Assembly (NCBI GenBank): GCA_964523375.1
Contig: CAZFYG010000012.1
Location: 1 to 39,980, forward strand
Source: CAJQGY01 sp964523375
GTDB taxonomy: Bacteria; Pseudomonadota; Gammaproteobacteria; Magnimaribacterales; D2472
DNA: 39,980 nt
Direction: 5' to 3'
Positions 1 to 8,215 of the stretch are shown in pieces. A program made the translations under genes and the position numbers. A model generated the notes under the pieces. The model worked only from the letters and a program-made list of their open reading frames with translations. It searched no databases and was not told where the DNA came from. Positions within the stretch are counted from its first letter, which is position 1. Every line of letters starts with the position of its first letter.

Positions 1-1305
1 ACCAAGAGCATTTTCCGGTACATTTTTTGTAATCGTTGAGCCTGCAGCTATGGTTGAGTTATTGCCAATTTCAACAGGGGCAACCAATGAAGAGTTGCTA
101 CCTATAAAGCTGTTGTCCCCAACTATTGTTTTGTGTTTATTGGTTCCATCATAGTTACAAGTTATGGTTCCAGCGCCTATGTTTGTTTTAGTGCCGACTG
201 TTGTGTCGCCAAGATACGTAAAGTGGTTAGCTTTTGAGCCCTCGCCTAGGGTGGTATTTTTTGTCTCTACAAAATTACCAACTTTTGCTAAGTTTTGAAT
301 ATCACTCCCCTCTCTTAGCCTTGCATAGGGTCCTATTACGCATTCTTTTCCAACTTTTGCACTAACTAGGTGAGAAAAGGCTTCAATCCTTGAGCCATCA
401 CCAATGTATACATCTTTTAAAATAGTATTTGGTCCAATGTAAACATCATTACCAAGAATCACTTCGCCCTCTAAAATAACATTCACATCAATTGTGCAAT
501 CTTTACCAGCCTTTACTGAGCCCCTAACATCAAGCCTTGATGCGTCTGTGACTGTAATGCCTAATTCAAATAGTTCTTCAGCTTTCATAGTGCGGTATAT
601 AGTTTCAAGCTTTTCTAGCTCTTTTTTATTATTGGCGCCTTGGACCTCTTCATTAGATGCGTCACAAGTATTAATCTTTATGCCCTTTAGATTCATTATA
701 GAAACTAAATCGGTTAAGTAAAATTCGTTAGCAGCGTTTTCATTTTTAATCTCTGACAGGCCTTCGGTTAAAAGATCTTTGTTTACACACAGTACGCCTG
801 TAAACACTTGTTTTATTTGCCTCTCGGAATCTGTTGCATCTTTCTCTTCAACAATTGATAGAGCATGGCCATCTTCGCTTGTTTTAACTCTTCCATACCC
901 AAATGGGTTATCTAATACAGTGGTGAGTATTGCGGCGCCGCTGGATGAGGCCTTGATCAGGTTGTTTAATGTATCTTCTTTTATCAGGGGAACATCTCCA
1001 TAAAGAACTAGCACTTTAGAGTTGTCCAAAACTTTATCTAAACCACATTTGACAGCATTACCTGTTCCAATTGGTTTGGGTTGAAGGCTTGTTGTTATGT
1101 TTAGGTGTGTAAGCTTTTTTGCTTCACTTATTATTGATTCTTTGTCGTAACCAACAACTAGTGTTATGTTTTGTGAAATTTTACCAGCGGTATTGCATAT
1201 CTTTTCTAGCATAGATGTCCCGCCGATCTGTTGAAGGGACTTTGCGCGATTAGAGTTCATTCTTGAGCCTTCGCCAGCAGCAAGAACAATAGTATGTATG
1301 TTCAC
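1..1305 (-). CDS. glmU: GlmU, bifunctional UDP-GlcNAc pyrophosphorylase / glucosamine-1-phosphate acetyltransferase (3' end off the window)
   Basis: GlmU acetylates glucosamine-1-phosphate and then uridylylates it to UDP-GlcNAc, the cytoplasmic precursor of peptidoglycan and lipopolysaccharide. The 435 codons present begin VNIHTIVLAAGEGSRMNSNR, with the nucleotidyltransferase signature LAAGEGSRM near residues 8-16 and YGDVPL near residue 100. The C-terminal half is a left-handed beta-helix of hexapeptide repeats (for example IGPYARLREGSDI and VGNFVETKN), ending in the acetyltransferase core with FTYLGD, NIGAGTITCNYDG and GNNSTIAAGSTI. About 20 residues are missing compared with the usual 456. 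The start is GTG at 1305; an in-frame TAA lies 9 nt further upstream, so no longer start exists. It follows atpC by 31 nt and is probably transcribed with the atp operon, a common gammaproteobacterial order. Confidence 0.96.
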   Translation of the reverse strand, partial: MNIHTIVLAAGEGSRMNSNRAKSLQQIGGTSMLEKICNTAGKISQNITLVVGYDKESIISEAKKLTHLNITTSLQPKPIGTGNAVKCGLDKVLDNSKVLVLYGDVPLIKEDTLNNLIKASSSGAAILTTVLDNPFGYGRVKTSEDGHALSIVEEKDATDSERQIKQVFTGVLCVNKDLLTEGLSEIKNENAANEFYLTDLVSIMNLKGIKINTCDASNEEVQGANNKKELEKLETIYRTMKAEELFELGITVTDASRLDVRGSVKAGKDCTIDVNVILEGEVILGNDVYIGPNTILKDVYIGDGSRIEAFSHLVSAKVGKECVIGPYARLREGSDIQNLAKVGNFVETKNTTLGEGSKANHFTYLGDTTVGTKTNIGAGTITCNYDGTNKHKTIVGDNSFIGSNSSLVAPVEIGNNSTIAAGSTITKNVPENALG

Positions 1306-1336
1306 ATTAATTTAATGTTTAAAATTAATACTTATA

Positions 1337-1750
1337 TTACTGCTTTTTACGAAGTTTTTGAATTGTTTTGAGCCTTGCTACTGCTTCAGCTAATTGAGAT
1401 GCTGCTTTTGCGTAATCAAGGGTTGCGTCTTGATTGGCTAAATCTTTTTCTGCAGCTTCTTTTGCTTTTATAGCCTCAGCCTCATCTAAATTCTCGGCAC
1501 GCTCGGCAGTATCAGAGAGAACTGTTACTAAGTCTGGCTGAATTTCTAAAAACCCTCCAGAGCAAAAAAACGCCTCTTCTTCTGATCCATTTACAACCCG
1601 AACTGGGCCAGGTGCAAGACCGGTTAAAAGAGGTGTATGTCCTGGAGCGATACCAATCTCACCCAGCGAACCGGTTGCGTAAACCATGTTGCCTTCGCCG
1701 GAATAAATTTCTTCACTTGAAGAAACTATATTGATCTTGATAGTGCTCAT
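1337..1750 (-). CDS. atpC: F1Fo ATP synthase epsilon subunit
   Basis: Epsilon is part of the central stalk of F1 and can inhibit ATP hydrolysis. The 137 residues show the N-terminal beta-sandwich (IKINIVSSSEEIYSGEG, then GEIGIAPGHTPLLTGLAPG at about residues 30-48) followed by a two-helix C-terminal domain rich in Ala, Glu and Lys. The length is normal for proteobacteria (about 139). The ATG lies 2 nt after the atpD stop, so the two are tightly coupled. It is the last ATP synthase gene of the operon, before glmU. Confidence 0.96.
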   Translation of the reverse strand: MSTIKINIVSSSEEIYSGEGNMVYATGSLGEIGIAPGHTPLLTGLAPGPVRVVNGSEEEAFFCSGGFLEIQPDLVTVLSDTAERAENLDEAEAIKAKEAAEKDLANQDATLDYAKAASQLAEAVARLKTIQKLRKKQ

Positions 1751-1752
1751 AT

Positions 1753-3150
1753 TTATAGTGTTTTAGCCTTTTCTACTGCTTCTTCTATAGTTCCAACCAT
1801 ATAGAACGCTTGTTCTGGAAGATCATCATAATCCCCAGCTAGTAAGCCTTTAAATGCCTTAATGGTGTCATCAAGCGATACATATTTACCAGGTGTGCCT
1901 GTAAAAATTTCTGCAACAAAGAATGGTTGAGATAGGAATTTTTGTGCTTTCCTTGCTCTTGCTACCAAACCTTTGTCCTCTTCAGAAAGCTCATCCATAC
2001 CAAGAATGGCAATAATGTCCTTAAGCTCGTTATACCTTTGTAGTATTTTCTGAACCCCTTGGGCTACTGAATAATGTTCATCACCAACAACAAAAGGATC
2101 TAACTGTCTGCTTGTTGAATCAAGAGGGTCTACAGCAGGATAAATACCTAGCTCAGAAATTTGTCTTGATAACACAACTGTCGCATCCAAATGGGCAAAC
2201 GTTGTTGCAGGAGATGGATCTGTTAAGTCATCAGCTGGAACATATACAGCCTGTATTGATGTAATAGAGCCTGTATTAGTTGATGTAATTCTTTCTTGAA
2301 GCGCTCCCATTTCCTCTGCTAGTGTTGGCTGATATCCAACAGCAGATGGCATTCTTCCAAGAAGAGCTGACACCTCTACACCGGCTAGTGTATAACGATA
2401 TATGTTATCGATAAACAACAATACATCTTTACCATCATCTCTGAATTTTTCCGCCATAGTCAATCCGGTAAGCGCAACCCTTAGTCTGTTCCCTGGGGGC
2501 TCATTCATCTGACCGTATACCATTGCAACTTTTGACTCTTCTGGCTTTTCGATATTTACAACACCAGATTCTTGCATTTCATAATAAAAGTCATTTCCTT
2601 CTCTTGTTCTTTCACCAACACCGGTGAACACTGAAAGGCCTGAATGTTGGAGAGCAATATTATTAATAAGCTCCATCATATTAACTGTTTTACCAACACC
2701 AGCTCCACCAAATAAACCAACTTTTCCACCTTTAGCAAATGGACACATAAGGTCGATAACTTTAATTCCTGTCTCAAGAATGTCATTTGAAGCTGACTGG
2801 TCTGTATAGCTTGGTGGTTTTCTGTGAATTGGCATTTTTTCCTTCTCGCCAATTGGTCCTTTTTCGTCGATTGGGTTGCCAAGAACATCCATAATTCTTC
2901 CAAGCGTCTCTTGGCCAACTGGAACAGAAATAGGGGCGTTAGTTCTTGCAACAACAAGGCCTCTTTTTAGCCCCTCTGTTACACCCATGGCAATAGTTCT
3001 TACAACACCATCACCTAACTGTTGTTGAACTTCTAAAGTTGTTCCGCTCTCTTCAATTAAAAGAGCTTCATATACTTTTGGAATGTTATCTTTTTCGAAT
3101 TCAACATCGATAACAGCTCCAATTATTTGTGTTACTAGTCCGTTGCTCAT
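1753..3150 (-). CDS. atpD: F1Fo ATP synthase beta subunit (catalytic)
   Basis: This is the catalytic subunit of F1, three copies per complex, making ATP from ADP and phosphate on the inner face of the membrane. The P-loop GGAGVGKT is at residues 148-155. The catalytic glutamate lies in GERTREGNDFY (about residue 180), and the DELSEED motif that contacts gamma is intact in the C-terminal third (GMDELSEEDKG). The length of 465 is close to the E. coli protein (460). It lies 12 nt after atpG, and TTTAAGGAGAAATAA upstream of the ATG gives a good ribosome binding site. Confidence 0.98.
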   Translation of the reverse strand: MSNGLVTQIIGAVIDVEFEKDNIPKVYEALLIEESGTTLEVQQQLGDGVVRTIAMGVTEGLKRGLVVARTNAPISVPVGQETLGRIMDVLGNPIDEKGPIGEKEKMPIHRKPPSYTDQSASNDILETGIKVIDLMCPFAKGGKVGLFGGAGVGKTVNMMELINNIALQHSGLSVFTGVGERTREGNDFYYEMQESGVVNIEKPEESKVAMVYGQMNEPPGNRLRVALTGLTMAEKFRDDGKDVLLFIDNIYRYTLAGVEVSALLGRMPSAVGYQPTLAEEMGALQERITSTNTGSITSIQAVYVPADDLTDPSPATTFAHLDATVVLSRQISELGIYPAVDPLDSTSRQLDPFVVGDEHYSVAQGVQKILQRYNELKDIIAILGMDELSEEDKGLVARARKAQKFLSQPFFVAEIFTGTPGKYVSLDDTIKAFKGLLAGDYDDLPEQAFYMVGTIEEAVEKAKTL

Positions 3151-3162
3151 ATTTATTTCTCC

Positions 3163-4023
3163 TTAAACTGCAGCTGCGCCGCCAACTATCTCTGAGAGCT
3201 CTTGAGTGATAGCTGCTTGTCTTACATTGTTGTATAAAAGTTCTAGTTCTTTGATTAGATCGCCAGCATTATCTGTAGCATTTTTCATTGCGATCATTTT
3301 TGCTGCCTGCTCGCAAGCGTTGTTTTCAACAACAGCTTGATAAACCAACGACTCTATATATCTTGTTAACAAACCATCAAGCAAAATTTTTGCTTCTGGC
3401 TCATAAATATAATCCCATTGTGACTTTGGCCCACCGTCATCTTCTGGTGATAGTGGTATAAGTTGTTCAACTTTTGGTTGCTGAGTCATCGTATTAACAA
3501 AGTTGTTTGAACAAAGATACGCTTGATCAATATCACCATTTTTATGCATATCTAAAACCACTTTTGTAAAGCCAATGAGGTCATCTGGGTTTGGTTTGTC
3601 ACCAAGCTTTTCTGCTACTGCAACAACCTTGCCGCCTACTGATTTAAAAAAGCCTGAAGCTTTTGTGCCTACAAGGGCAAAGGATGATTCGATACCTTGA
3701 GCATCTAGCTCAGCTGATTTAGTTATAACTTGTTTAAATAAGTTAATATTTAAGCCTCCGCACAAACCTTTATCTGAAGAGATAACAATAAAGCACGCTT
3801 TCTTTGGCTTCCTCTCTTCATAAAAGGGGTGGTTGTACTCAGAGCTTGCTAATGCAATGTGTGAGATAACTTCTTTAATTTTTAAAGAATATGGCCTTCC
3901 CTCAAGCATCCCATCTTGAGTTTTTTTCATTTTAGAAGCAGCAACCATTTCCATAGCTGATGTAATTTTTTGCGTGCCTTTTATACTTGCAATCTGTTTT
4001 CTTACTTCTTTTGTATTAGCCAT
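3163..4023 (-). CDS. atpG: F1Fo ATP synthase gamma subunit
   Basis: Gamma is the rotating coiled-coil shaft that couples Fo rotation to catalysis in the alpha3beta3 head. The N-terminal helix has the family pattern KEVRKQIASIKGTQKITSAM (residues 5-24), followed by MVAASKMKK. The central Rossmann-like domain includes SSDKGLCGGLN at about residues 82-92. The C-terminal helix ends in NNVRQAAITQELSEIVGGAAA, which matches the family end. The length of 286 is normal. It lies 12 nt downstream of atpA and 12 nt upstream of atpD. Confidence 0.97.
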   Translation of the reverse strand: MANTKEVRKQIASIKGTQKITSAMEMVAASKMKKTQDGMLEGRPYSLKIKEVISHIALASSEYNHPFYEERKPKKACFIVISSDKGLCGGLNINLFKQVITKSAELDAQGIESSFALVGTKASGFFKSVGGKVVAVAEKLGDKPNPDDLIGFTKVVLDMHKNGDIDQAYLCSNNFVNTMTQQPKVEQLIPLSPEDDGGPKSQWDYIYEPEAKILLDGLLTRYIESLVYQAVVENNACEQAAKMIAMKNATDNAGDLIKELELLYNNVRQAAITQELSEIVGGAAAV

Positions 4024-4035
4024 CTTTTTTAATAT

Positions 4036-5580
4036 TTAAAAAGTTTGTGTTTTTTTAAAATCTTCAACAAGCGCTTTGAATTGACCTTCAATGTCATCAT
4101 TCCAATCACCTGTTGTGTTAATTTGATCTTCTAGGTCTGCTTTCTCTGCTGTTAAATAGCCATGCAAAGCCTCTTCGAAATCTAGAATTTTCTCAACTTC
4201 GACGTCTGCCATATATCCTCTGTCTGCAGCAAAAAGGCTCAATGCTTGTTGAGCAACGCTCATTGGAGCGTATTGTTTTTGCTTGAGGAGTTCTGTGAAG
4301 GCCTTACCATTGGCAAGCTGTTGTTTGGTTGCATCGTCTAAGTCTGAAGCAAATTGAGAGAAGGCTGCTAGCTCTCTATATTGAGCTAAAGCTGTTCTAA
4401 CTCCACCAGCTAATTTCTTCATTATCTTAGTTTGAGCTGAACCACCAACCCTTGAAACAGATAGACCTGGGTTGATAGCTGGTCTAATACCTGCATTGAA
4501 TAACTCGGTTTCTAAATAGATCTGCCCATCTGTAATTGAGATAACGTTTGTTGGAACAAAGGCTGACACATCACCAGCTAATGTTTCAATAATAGGAAGT
4601 GCTGTTAATGAACCGGTTTTGCCTTTAACTTTTCCACCTGTTGCTTGTTCTACATATTCTGCATTCACTCTGGCCGCTCTCTCAAGTAGTCTGGAATGTA
4701 GATAGAATACATCTCCTGGATAAGCTTCTCTTCCTGGAGGCCTCTTGAGTAGTAGTGACACTTGACGATAGGCTACTGCTTGTTTTGATAAATCATCATA
4801 AACAATCAAAGCATCTTCACCTTTGTCTCTAAAATACTCACCCATTGCACAGCCTGAGTAGGCTGATAAATATTGCATAGGAGCTGGATCGGCTGCAGTA
4901 GCAGAAACAATAATTGTATGCTCCATAGCCCCATATTCTTCAAGCTTTCTTACAACGTTTGCAACAGTTGATTGTTTTTGACCAATAGCAACATAAATAC
5001 ATTTAATTCCTGTTCCTTTTTGGTTGATGATAGCGTCAATAGCAACTGCTGTTTTACCAGTCTGCCTGTCACCAATAATAAGTTCTCTTTGCCCTCTTCC
5101 TATTGGCACCATTGCATCAACAGCCTTTAGGCCGATTTGAACTGGCTGGTCAACTGACTGCCTTGCAATAACCCCTGGAGCTACAACCTCAACAGGTGAT
5201 GAGCTTTCGGCTTTTATTTCTCCTTTGCCGTCTATCGGAGTTCCAAGCGTATTAACAACCCTACCAAGCATCGCCTCTCCCACAGGAACCTCTAAAACCT
5301 TGCCAGTACAAAGAGCTTTTTGCCCCTCAACTAGGTCTAAATAATCTCCAAGCACAACCGCTCCTACTGAATCTTGCTCAAGGTTAAGCGCCATGCCCTT
5401 TGTTCCATTTTCAAATTCTATAACCTCTCCATACATAACATCACCCATGCCATGTATTCTCACAATACCGTCAGATACACTAACGATAATGCCTTCATTT
5501 TTTCTTTCAGCTGAAAGATCAAGCCCAGCAATTTTTTCTTTTAAAACGCTTGAGATTTCTGATGGATTTAATTGACTCAT
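4036..5580 (-). CDS. atpA: F1Fo ATP synthase alpha subunit
   Basis: Alpha alternates with beta in the F1 head and carries the non-catalytic nucleotide sites. The P-loop GDRQTGKT is at residues 170-177. The arginine finger region SVSRVGGSAQTKIMKK (about residues 375-390) is intact. The 514 residues match the usual 513. The ATG is 9 nt after the atpH stop, with a GGTGA ribosome binding site. Confidence 0.98.
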   Translation of the reverse strand: MSQLNPSEISSVLKEKIAGLDLSAERKNEGIIVSVSDGIVRIHGMGDVMYGEVIEFENGTKGMALNLEQDSVGAVVLGDYLDLVEGQKALCTGKVLEVPVGEAMLGRVVNTLGTPIDGKGEIKAESSSPVEVVAPGVIARQSVDQPVQIGLKAVDAMVPIGRGQRELIIGDRQTGKTAVAIDAIINQKGTGIKCIYVAIGQKQSTVANVVRKLEEYGAMEHTIIVSATAADPAPMQYLSAYSGCAMGEYFRDKGEDALIVYDDLSKQAVAYRQVSLLLKRPPGREAYPGDVFYLHSRLLERAARVNAEYVEQATGGKVKGKTGSLTALPIIETLAGDVSAFVPTNVISITDGQIYLETELFNAGIRPAINPGLSVSRVGGSAQTKIMKKLAGGVRTALAQYRELAAFSQFASDLDDATKQQLANGKAFTELLKQKQYAPMSVAQQALSLFAADRGYMADVEVEKILDFEEALHGYLTAEKADLEDQINTTGDWNDDIEGQFKALVEDFKKTQTF

Positions 5581-5589
5581 ATTTTCACC

Positions 5590-6126
5590 TTAAAAATTTA
5601 ATTGGTTTACAAGTTTATTGACCTTCCCCCTTATGGAAAGATCTAAAGTTTCGTCACCTACCTTTATTGCTAGGCCGCCCATCATTTTTGGGTCTTCTGA
5701 AAAAGTTATTTTTGCATCGTTGCCATATTTTAATTGAAGCTTTTCTTCAATTGAGGATTGGGCCTCTTGACTAGGTTTTGAGGCAACAAAAACCTCAACG
5801 GAGCTTTGGTTATTATGTTCTTGCACGAGCTCTGTATAAATAACAAAAATTGTTTTAAAAAGATTTAATCTTTTATTCTCAGCAAGAATTGCTAAAAGTT
5901 TTTTTGACTTGTCTGAAATTTCACCATCAAAGAGATCTAACAATAAATCAACAACCTGTTTGCGAGATAAAGAAGGATTTTCAATTGCGCCCGTTACTTT
6001 AGGAGAGTTAGCTGCAAGCGCTATTGTTTCAAGTTCTTTTGAGGTGCTCTCTAGACTACTGTCCTCAATTGCTGCCGCAAACATTGCTTTTGCATATGGC
6101 CTGGCTAGCGGTGTTAGCTCAATCAT
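5590..6126 (-). CDS. atpH: F1Fo ATP synthase delta subunit
   Basis: Delta sits on top of F1 and joins it to the b2 peripheral stalk. The 178 residues start MIELTPLARPYAKAMFAAA, the typical helical N-terminus, and end with the family signature MMGGLAIKVGDETLDLSIRGKVNKL (quoted part around residues 147-172; key residues GG, D, D.S, R, L). The start overlaps the atpF stop by one base (TAATG), which points to coupled translation. Confidence 0.96.
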   Translation of the reverse strand: MIELTPLARPYAKAMFAAAIEDSSLESTSKELETIALAANSPKVTGAIENPSLSRKQVVDLLLDLFDGEISDKSKKLLAILAENKRLNLFKTIFVIYTELVQEHNNQSSVEVFVASKPSQEAQSSIEEKLQLKYGNDAKITFSEDPKMMGGLAIKVGDETLDLSIRGKVNKLVNQLNF

Positions 6127-6596
6127 TAAAGCTCCTTAGCCGCCTTTTTCAAGATATCGTCATGTTTTTCTGATGAAATTTCGTCACCAAGAATTTTTTC
6201 TGTGGTGTCTATGATGATATCTGACATCTGCTGCCTAAGATGTTCTTTTGCTCTATTTGTCTCGCTTTCAATGCTTGCAGATGCTGAGGTCATTATTTTT
6301 TCTGCTTCGGTTTCTGCTTTGGTTGAAGCGTCAGCAACAATCTGAGATGCTCTAGTGTTTGCTTTTTTAAGAATATCAGCAGCTTCTTCTTTGGCTTGGT
6401 TTAGCTCTTTATCAAAAGCCAACTTTGCTTCTTCTAAAGAATCGTCTGCTTTCTTTGCAGCCTCAAGACCGTCAGATATTCTTTTTTCTCTTTCCTGCAT
6501 GACAGCTAATATTTGTGGATATACGTATTTCATACATATAACTACAAAAATTATAAATACTATTGCTTGGGCAAGTAAGGTTGCGTTTATATTCAT
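6126..6596 (-). CDS. atpF: F1Fo ATP synthase b subunit
   Basis: Subunit b forms the dimeric peripheral stalk. The N-terminal membrane helix MNINATLLAQAIVFIIFVVI (about residues 1-24) is followed by the conserved KYVYPQILAVMQEREKRI and a long charged coiled coil rich in Ala, Glu and Lys to the end at residue 156, the usual length. The TAATG overlap with atpH couples the two. atpE lies 18 nt upstream. Confidence 0.96.
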   Translation of the reverse strand: MNINATLLAQAIVFIIFVVICMKYVYPQILAVMQEREKRISDGLEAAKKADDSLEEAKLAFDKELNQAKEEAADILKKANTRASQIVADASTKAETEAEKIMTSASASIESETNRAKEHLRQQMSDIIIDTTEKILGDEISSEKHDDILKKAAKEL

Positions 6597-6614
6597 ATTA
6601 AGTCTTCTGTTTTT

Positions 6615-6836
6615 CTACAGCGCAAAAAGCATGTACATTCCAAGACCAACACCGATCATAGGAACCGCATCAGTTAGACCCATCATAAGAAAGAATCTAC
6701 CTTGGAGGAATGGTGCTAGCTCTGGCTGCCTTGCAATTCCTTCAATAAATTTACTACCTAAGATGCCCACACCAATCCCAGCACCAATTGCTGAAAGACC
6801 CATTGTGATACCTGCTGCTAAAATACTATATTCCAT
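6615..6836 (-). CDS. atpE: F1Fo ATP synthase c subunit (proteolipid)
   Basis: This is the ring-forming, ion-translocating subunit, a two-helix hairpin of 73 residues. Helix 1 carries the glycine-rich packing motif GAGIGVGILG (residues 18-27), the polar loop is ARQPEL (35-40), and the ion-binding carboxylate is Asp56 in MGLTDAVPMIGVG. The pattern resembles the proton-type E. coli subunit; the Gln/Glu-Ser/Thr set of sodium-binding rings is not seen. The ribosome binding site AGGAG is strong (ATAGGAGAAAAAAATG), fitting the need for many copies of this subunit. Confidence 0.97.
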   Translation of the reverse strand: MEYSILAAGITMGLSAIGAGIGVGILGSKFIEGIARQPELAPFLQGRFFLMMGLTDAVPMIGVGLGMYMLFAL

Positions 6837-6859
6837 TTTTTTCTCCTATATTTTGAGGA

Positions 6860-7813
6860 TTAATGTTCCTCTGTTTCATGTGCCATTGCTAAATAAGCAA
6901 TAGTCAAAGCCATAAAAATAAATGCCTGTAGTGCCACAATTAAAATGTGGAACAGCGCCCAAACCAAGTGCAAGCCTATGCCTAACATGCCTATTAAAAC
7001 ACTGTTAAAGAACAGCATTAAAGCTATTAGGATGAATATCATTTCACCTGCGTAAAGGTTTCCAAAAAGTCTTAAGCCAAGTGATATTGGTTTAGCTATA
7101 AAGTTAACCATCTCAAGAACAAAATTTACAGGCATTAACCATTTACCAAAAGGGTGAAGGGTTAACTCTGCAACAAATGCTTTAAGCCCTTTTATTTTAA
7201 TACTGTAATAAATTGTTAAAACAAATATTGCTAATGCCATACCAAGGGTGACATTTGGATCTGTTGTTGGAACAACTTTGAAGTATTCTATACCTAAATA
7301 TTTGGCGAGCTCTGGGATAAAATCTACCGGGATTAAATCCATTAGATTCATAAATAATATCCAAACAAAAACTGTCAGGGCTAGTGGCGCTATTAGTTTG
7401 TTGTTTGTGGCTCCAAAAAGAGATTGAACGTTGTCATCAACAAACTCAATACACATTTCAACAAAGTTTTGAAGGCCTGAGGGTGTGTCTGAGTTTGTTG
7501 GTATTGCCCATTTAAACAACCCAAGAAAAAGAGCTCCTAGAAAAATAGACCAACCAATTGAATCTACATTGAAGGCCCAAAAACCCATGTCGGCGGCTTC
7601 TGTTGCGCCGTGGGCAAATGTCCATGTATCTGCAGGAATAATAGTGGGCATATCCCAAACCTGGCTTTCTTTATTGCAATGCCAAACCTCGGATTCATAT
7701 GGAAGTTTGCCGTATGTTAAGTTTGTAAGATGATGTTGTATGTAACCGTTTGTGGTTAGCTCTGGCTCTGAACAGGCAGCCCCAACAACGTGATCTATCC
7801 CTTTGGCAGCCAT
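6860..7813 (-). CDS. atpB: F1Fo ATP synthase a subunit, with enlarged N-terminal segment
   Basis: Subunit a provides the proton half-channels beside the c ring. The essential arginine is Arg248 in SLGLRLFGNLYAGEM, and other family blocks are LIAPLALTVFVWILFMNLMD (about 140-159) and LQAFIFMALTIAYL near the end. It has 317 residues against 271 in E. coli. The extra length is N-terminal: between the family block IQHHLTNLTYGKLP (about 25-38) and the block FAHGATEAADMGFWAF (about 66-81) there are about 20 additional residues compared with the Pseudomonas form as I recall it, including Cys46, plus Cys14 further upstream. This part should face the periplasm. The start overlaps the atpI stop by one base (TAATG). 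Confidence 0.96.
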   Translation of the reverse strand: MAAKGIDHVVGAACSEPELTTNGYIQHHLTNLTYGKLPYESEVWHCNKESQVWDMPTIIPADTWTFAHGATEAADMGFWAFNVDSIGWSIFLGALFLGLFKWAIPTNSDTPSGLQNFVEMCIEFVDDNVQSLFGATNNKLIAPLALTVFVWILFMNLMDLIPVDFIPELAKYLGIEYFKVVPTTDPNVTLGMALAIFVLTIYYSIKIKGLKAFVAELTLHPFGKWLMPVNFVLEMVNFIAKPISLGLRLFGNLYAGEMIFILIALMLFFNSVLIGMLGIGLHLVWALFHILIVALQAFIFMALTIAYLAMAHETEEH

Positions 7814-8130
7814 TAAACTTCTTTTGCCTCAAGAGCTGGGCTTAAAAAAACATTAACCCCAATAAAAATCATCATTGAATAAAAGTAAATTGATGTGAGA
7901 TTAATAGCTGCATAAGCTGTAAAAATTATAAACAAGGCCCATTTAACAGACCAGCTGTAGAGGACATATGATGCAGCGCTTGAAATCTTTTTTCCAATAA
8001 GAAAAAAGAGTGTTAAGGCTGTTGTGTAGGCTATGGTTATGGCTAACAAATTTATGTCTATATAAAGGCAAAAAAGCACAATAGTGATTAAGGCTGCTAT
8101 TGTTGGTTTTTTTACCAGGTTAAATTTCAC
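7813..8130 (-). CDS. atpI: AtpI-type membrane protein, first gene of the atp operon
   Basis: AtpI proteins are small four-helix membrane proteins encoded at the head of atp operons, thought to help assemble the c ring. The 105 residues have about four hydrophobic segments (roughly 10-27, 29-46, 62-80 and 82-98) and a basic N-terminus (KFNLVKKP). The identification rests mainly on position, size and topology, because the family is poorly conserved. It is the first gene downstream of the promoter at 8155-8183. Confidence 0.85.
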   Translation of the reverse strand: MKFNLVKKPTIAALITIVLFCLYIDINLLAITIAYTTALTLFFLIGKKISSAASYVLYSWSVKWALFIIFTAYAAINLTSIYFYSMMIFIGVNVFLSPALEAKEV

Positions 8131-8154
8131 TTTTTATTTAAATAATTCGGCGCA

Positions 8155-8183
8155 ATTATAAAAATATATCGTTTTTTAAACAA
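8155..8183 (-). promoter_or_regulatory. Sigma70-type promoter of the atp operon
   Basis: On the minus strand TTGTTT (8178-8183) is followed by a 17-nt spacer and a perfect TATAAT (8155-8160), then TGCGCCG. Start of transcription would be near 8148, about 18 nt before the atpI ATG. Consensus match and spacing are both good, and this is the only spacer upstream of the nine-gene operon. Confidence 0.75.
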
Positions 8184-8215
8184 GGTGTTTTGGGTTTTAT
8201 TTTCAAATAGTTGTT

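Noticed and set aside
6355..6903. 182-codon plus-strand open frame across atpF, atpE and atpB
   Set aside because: It is antisense to three clear ATP synthase genes and its translation resembles no family; it is a shadow of their codon pattern.
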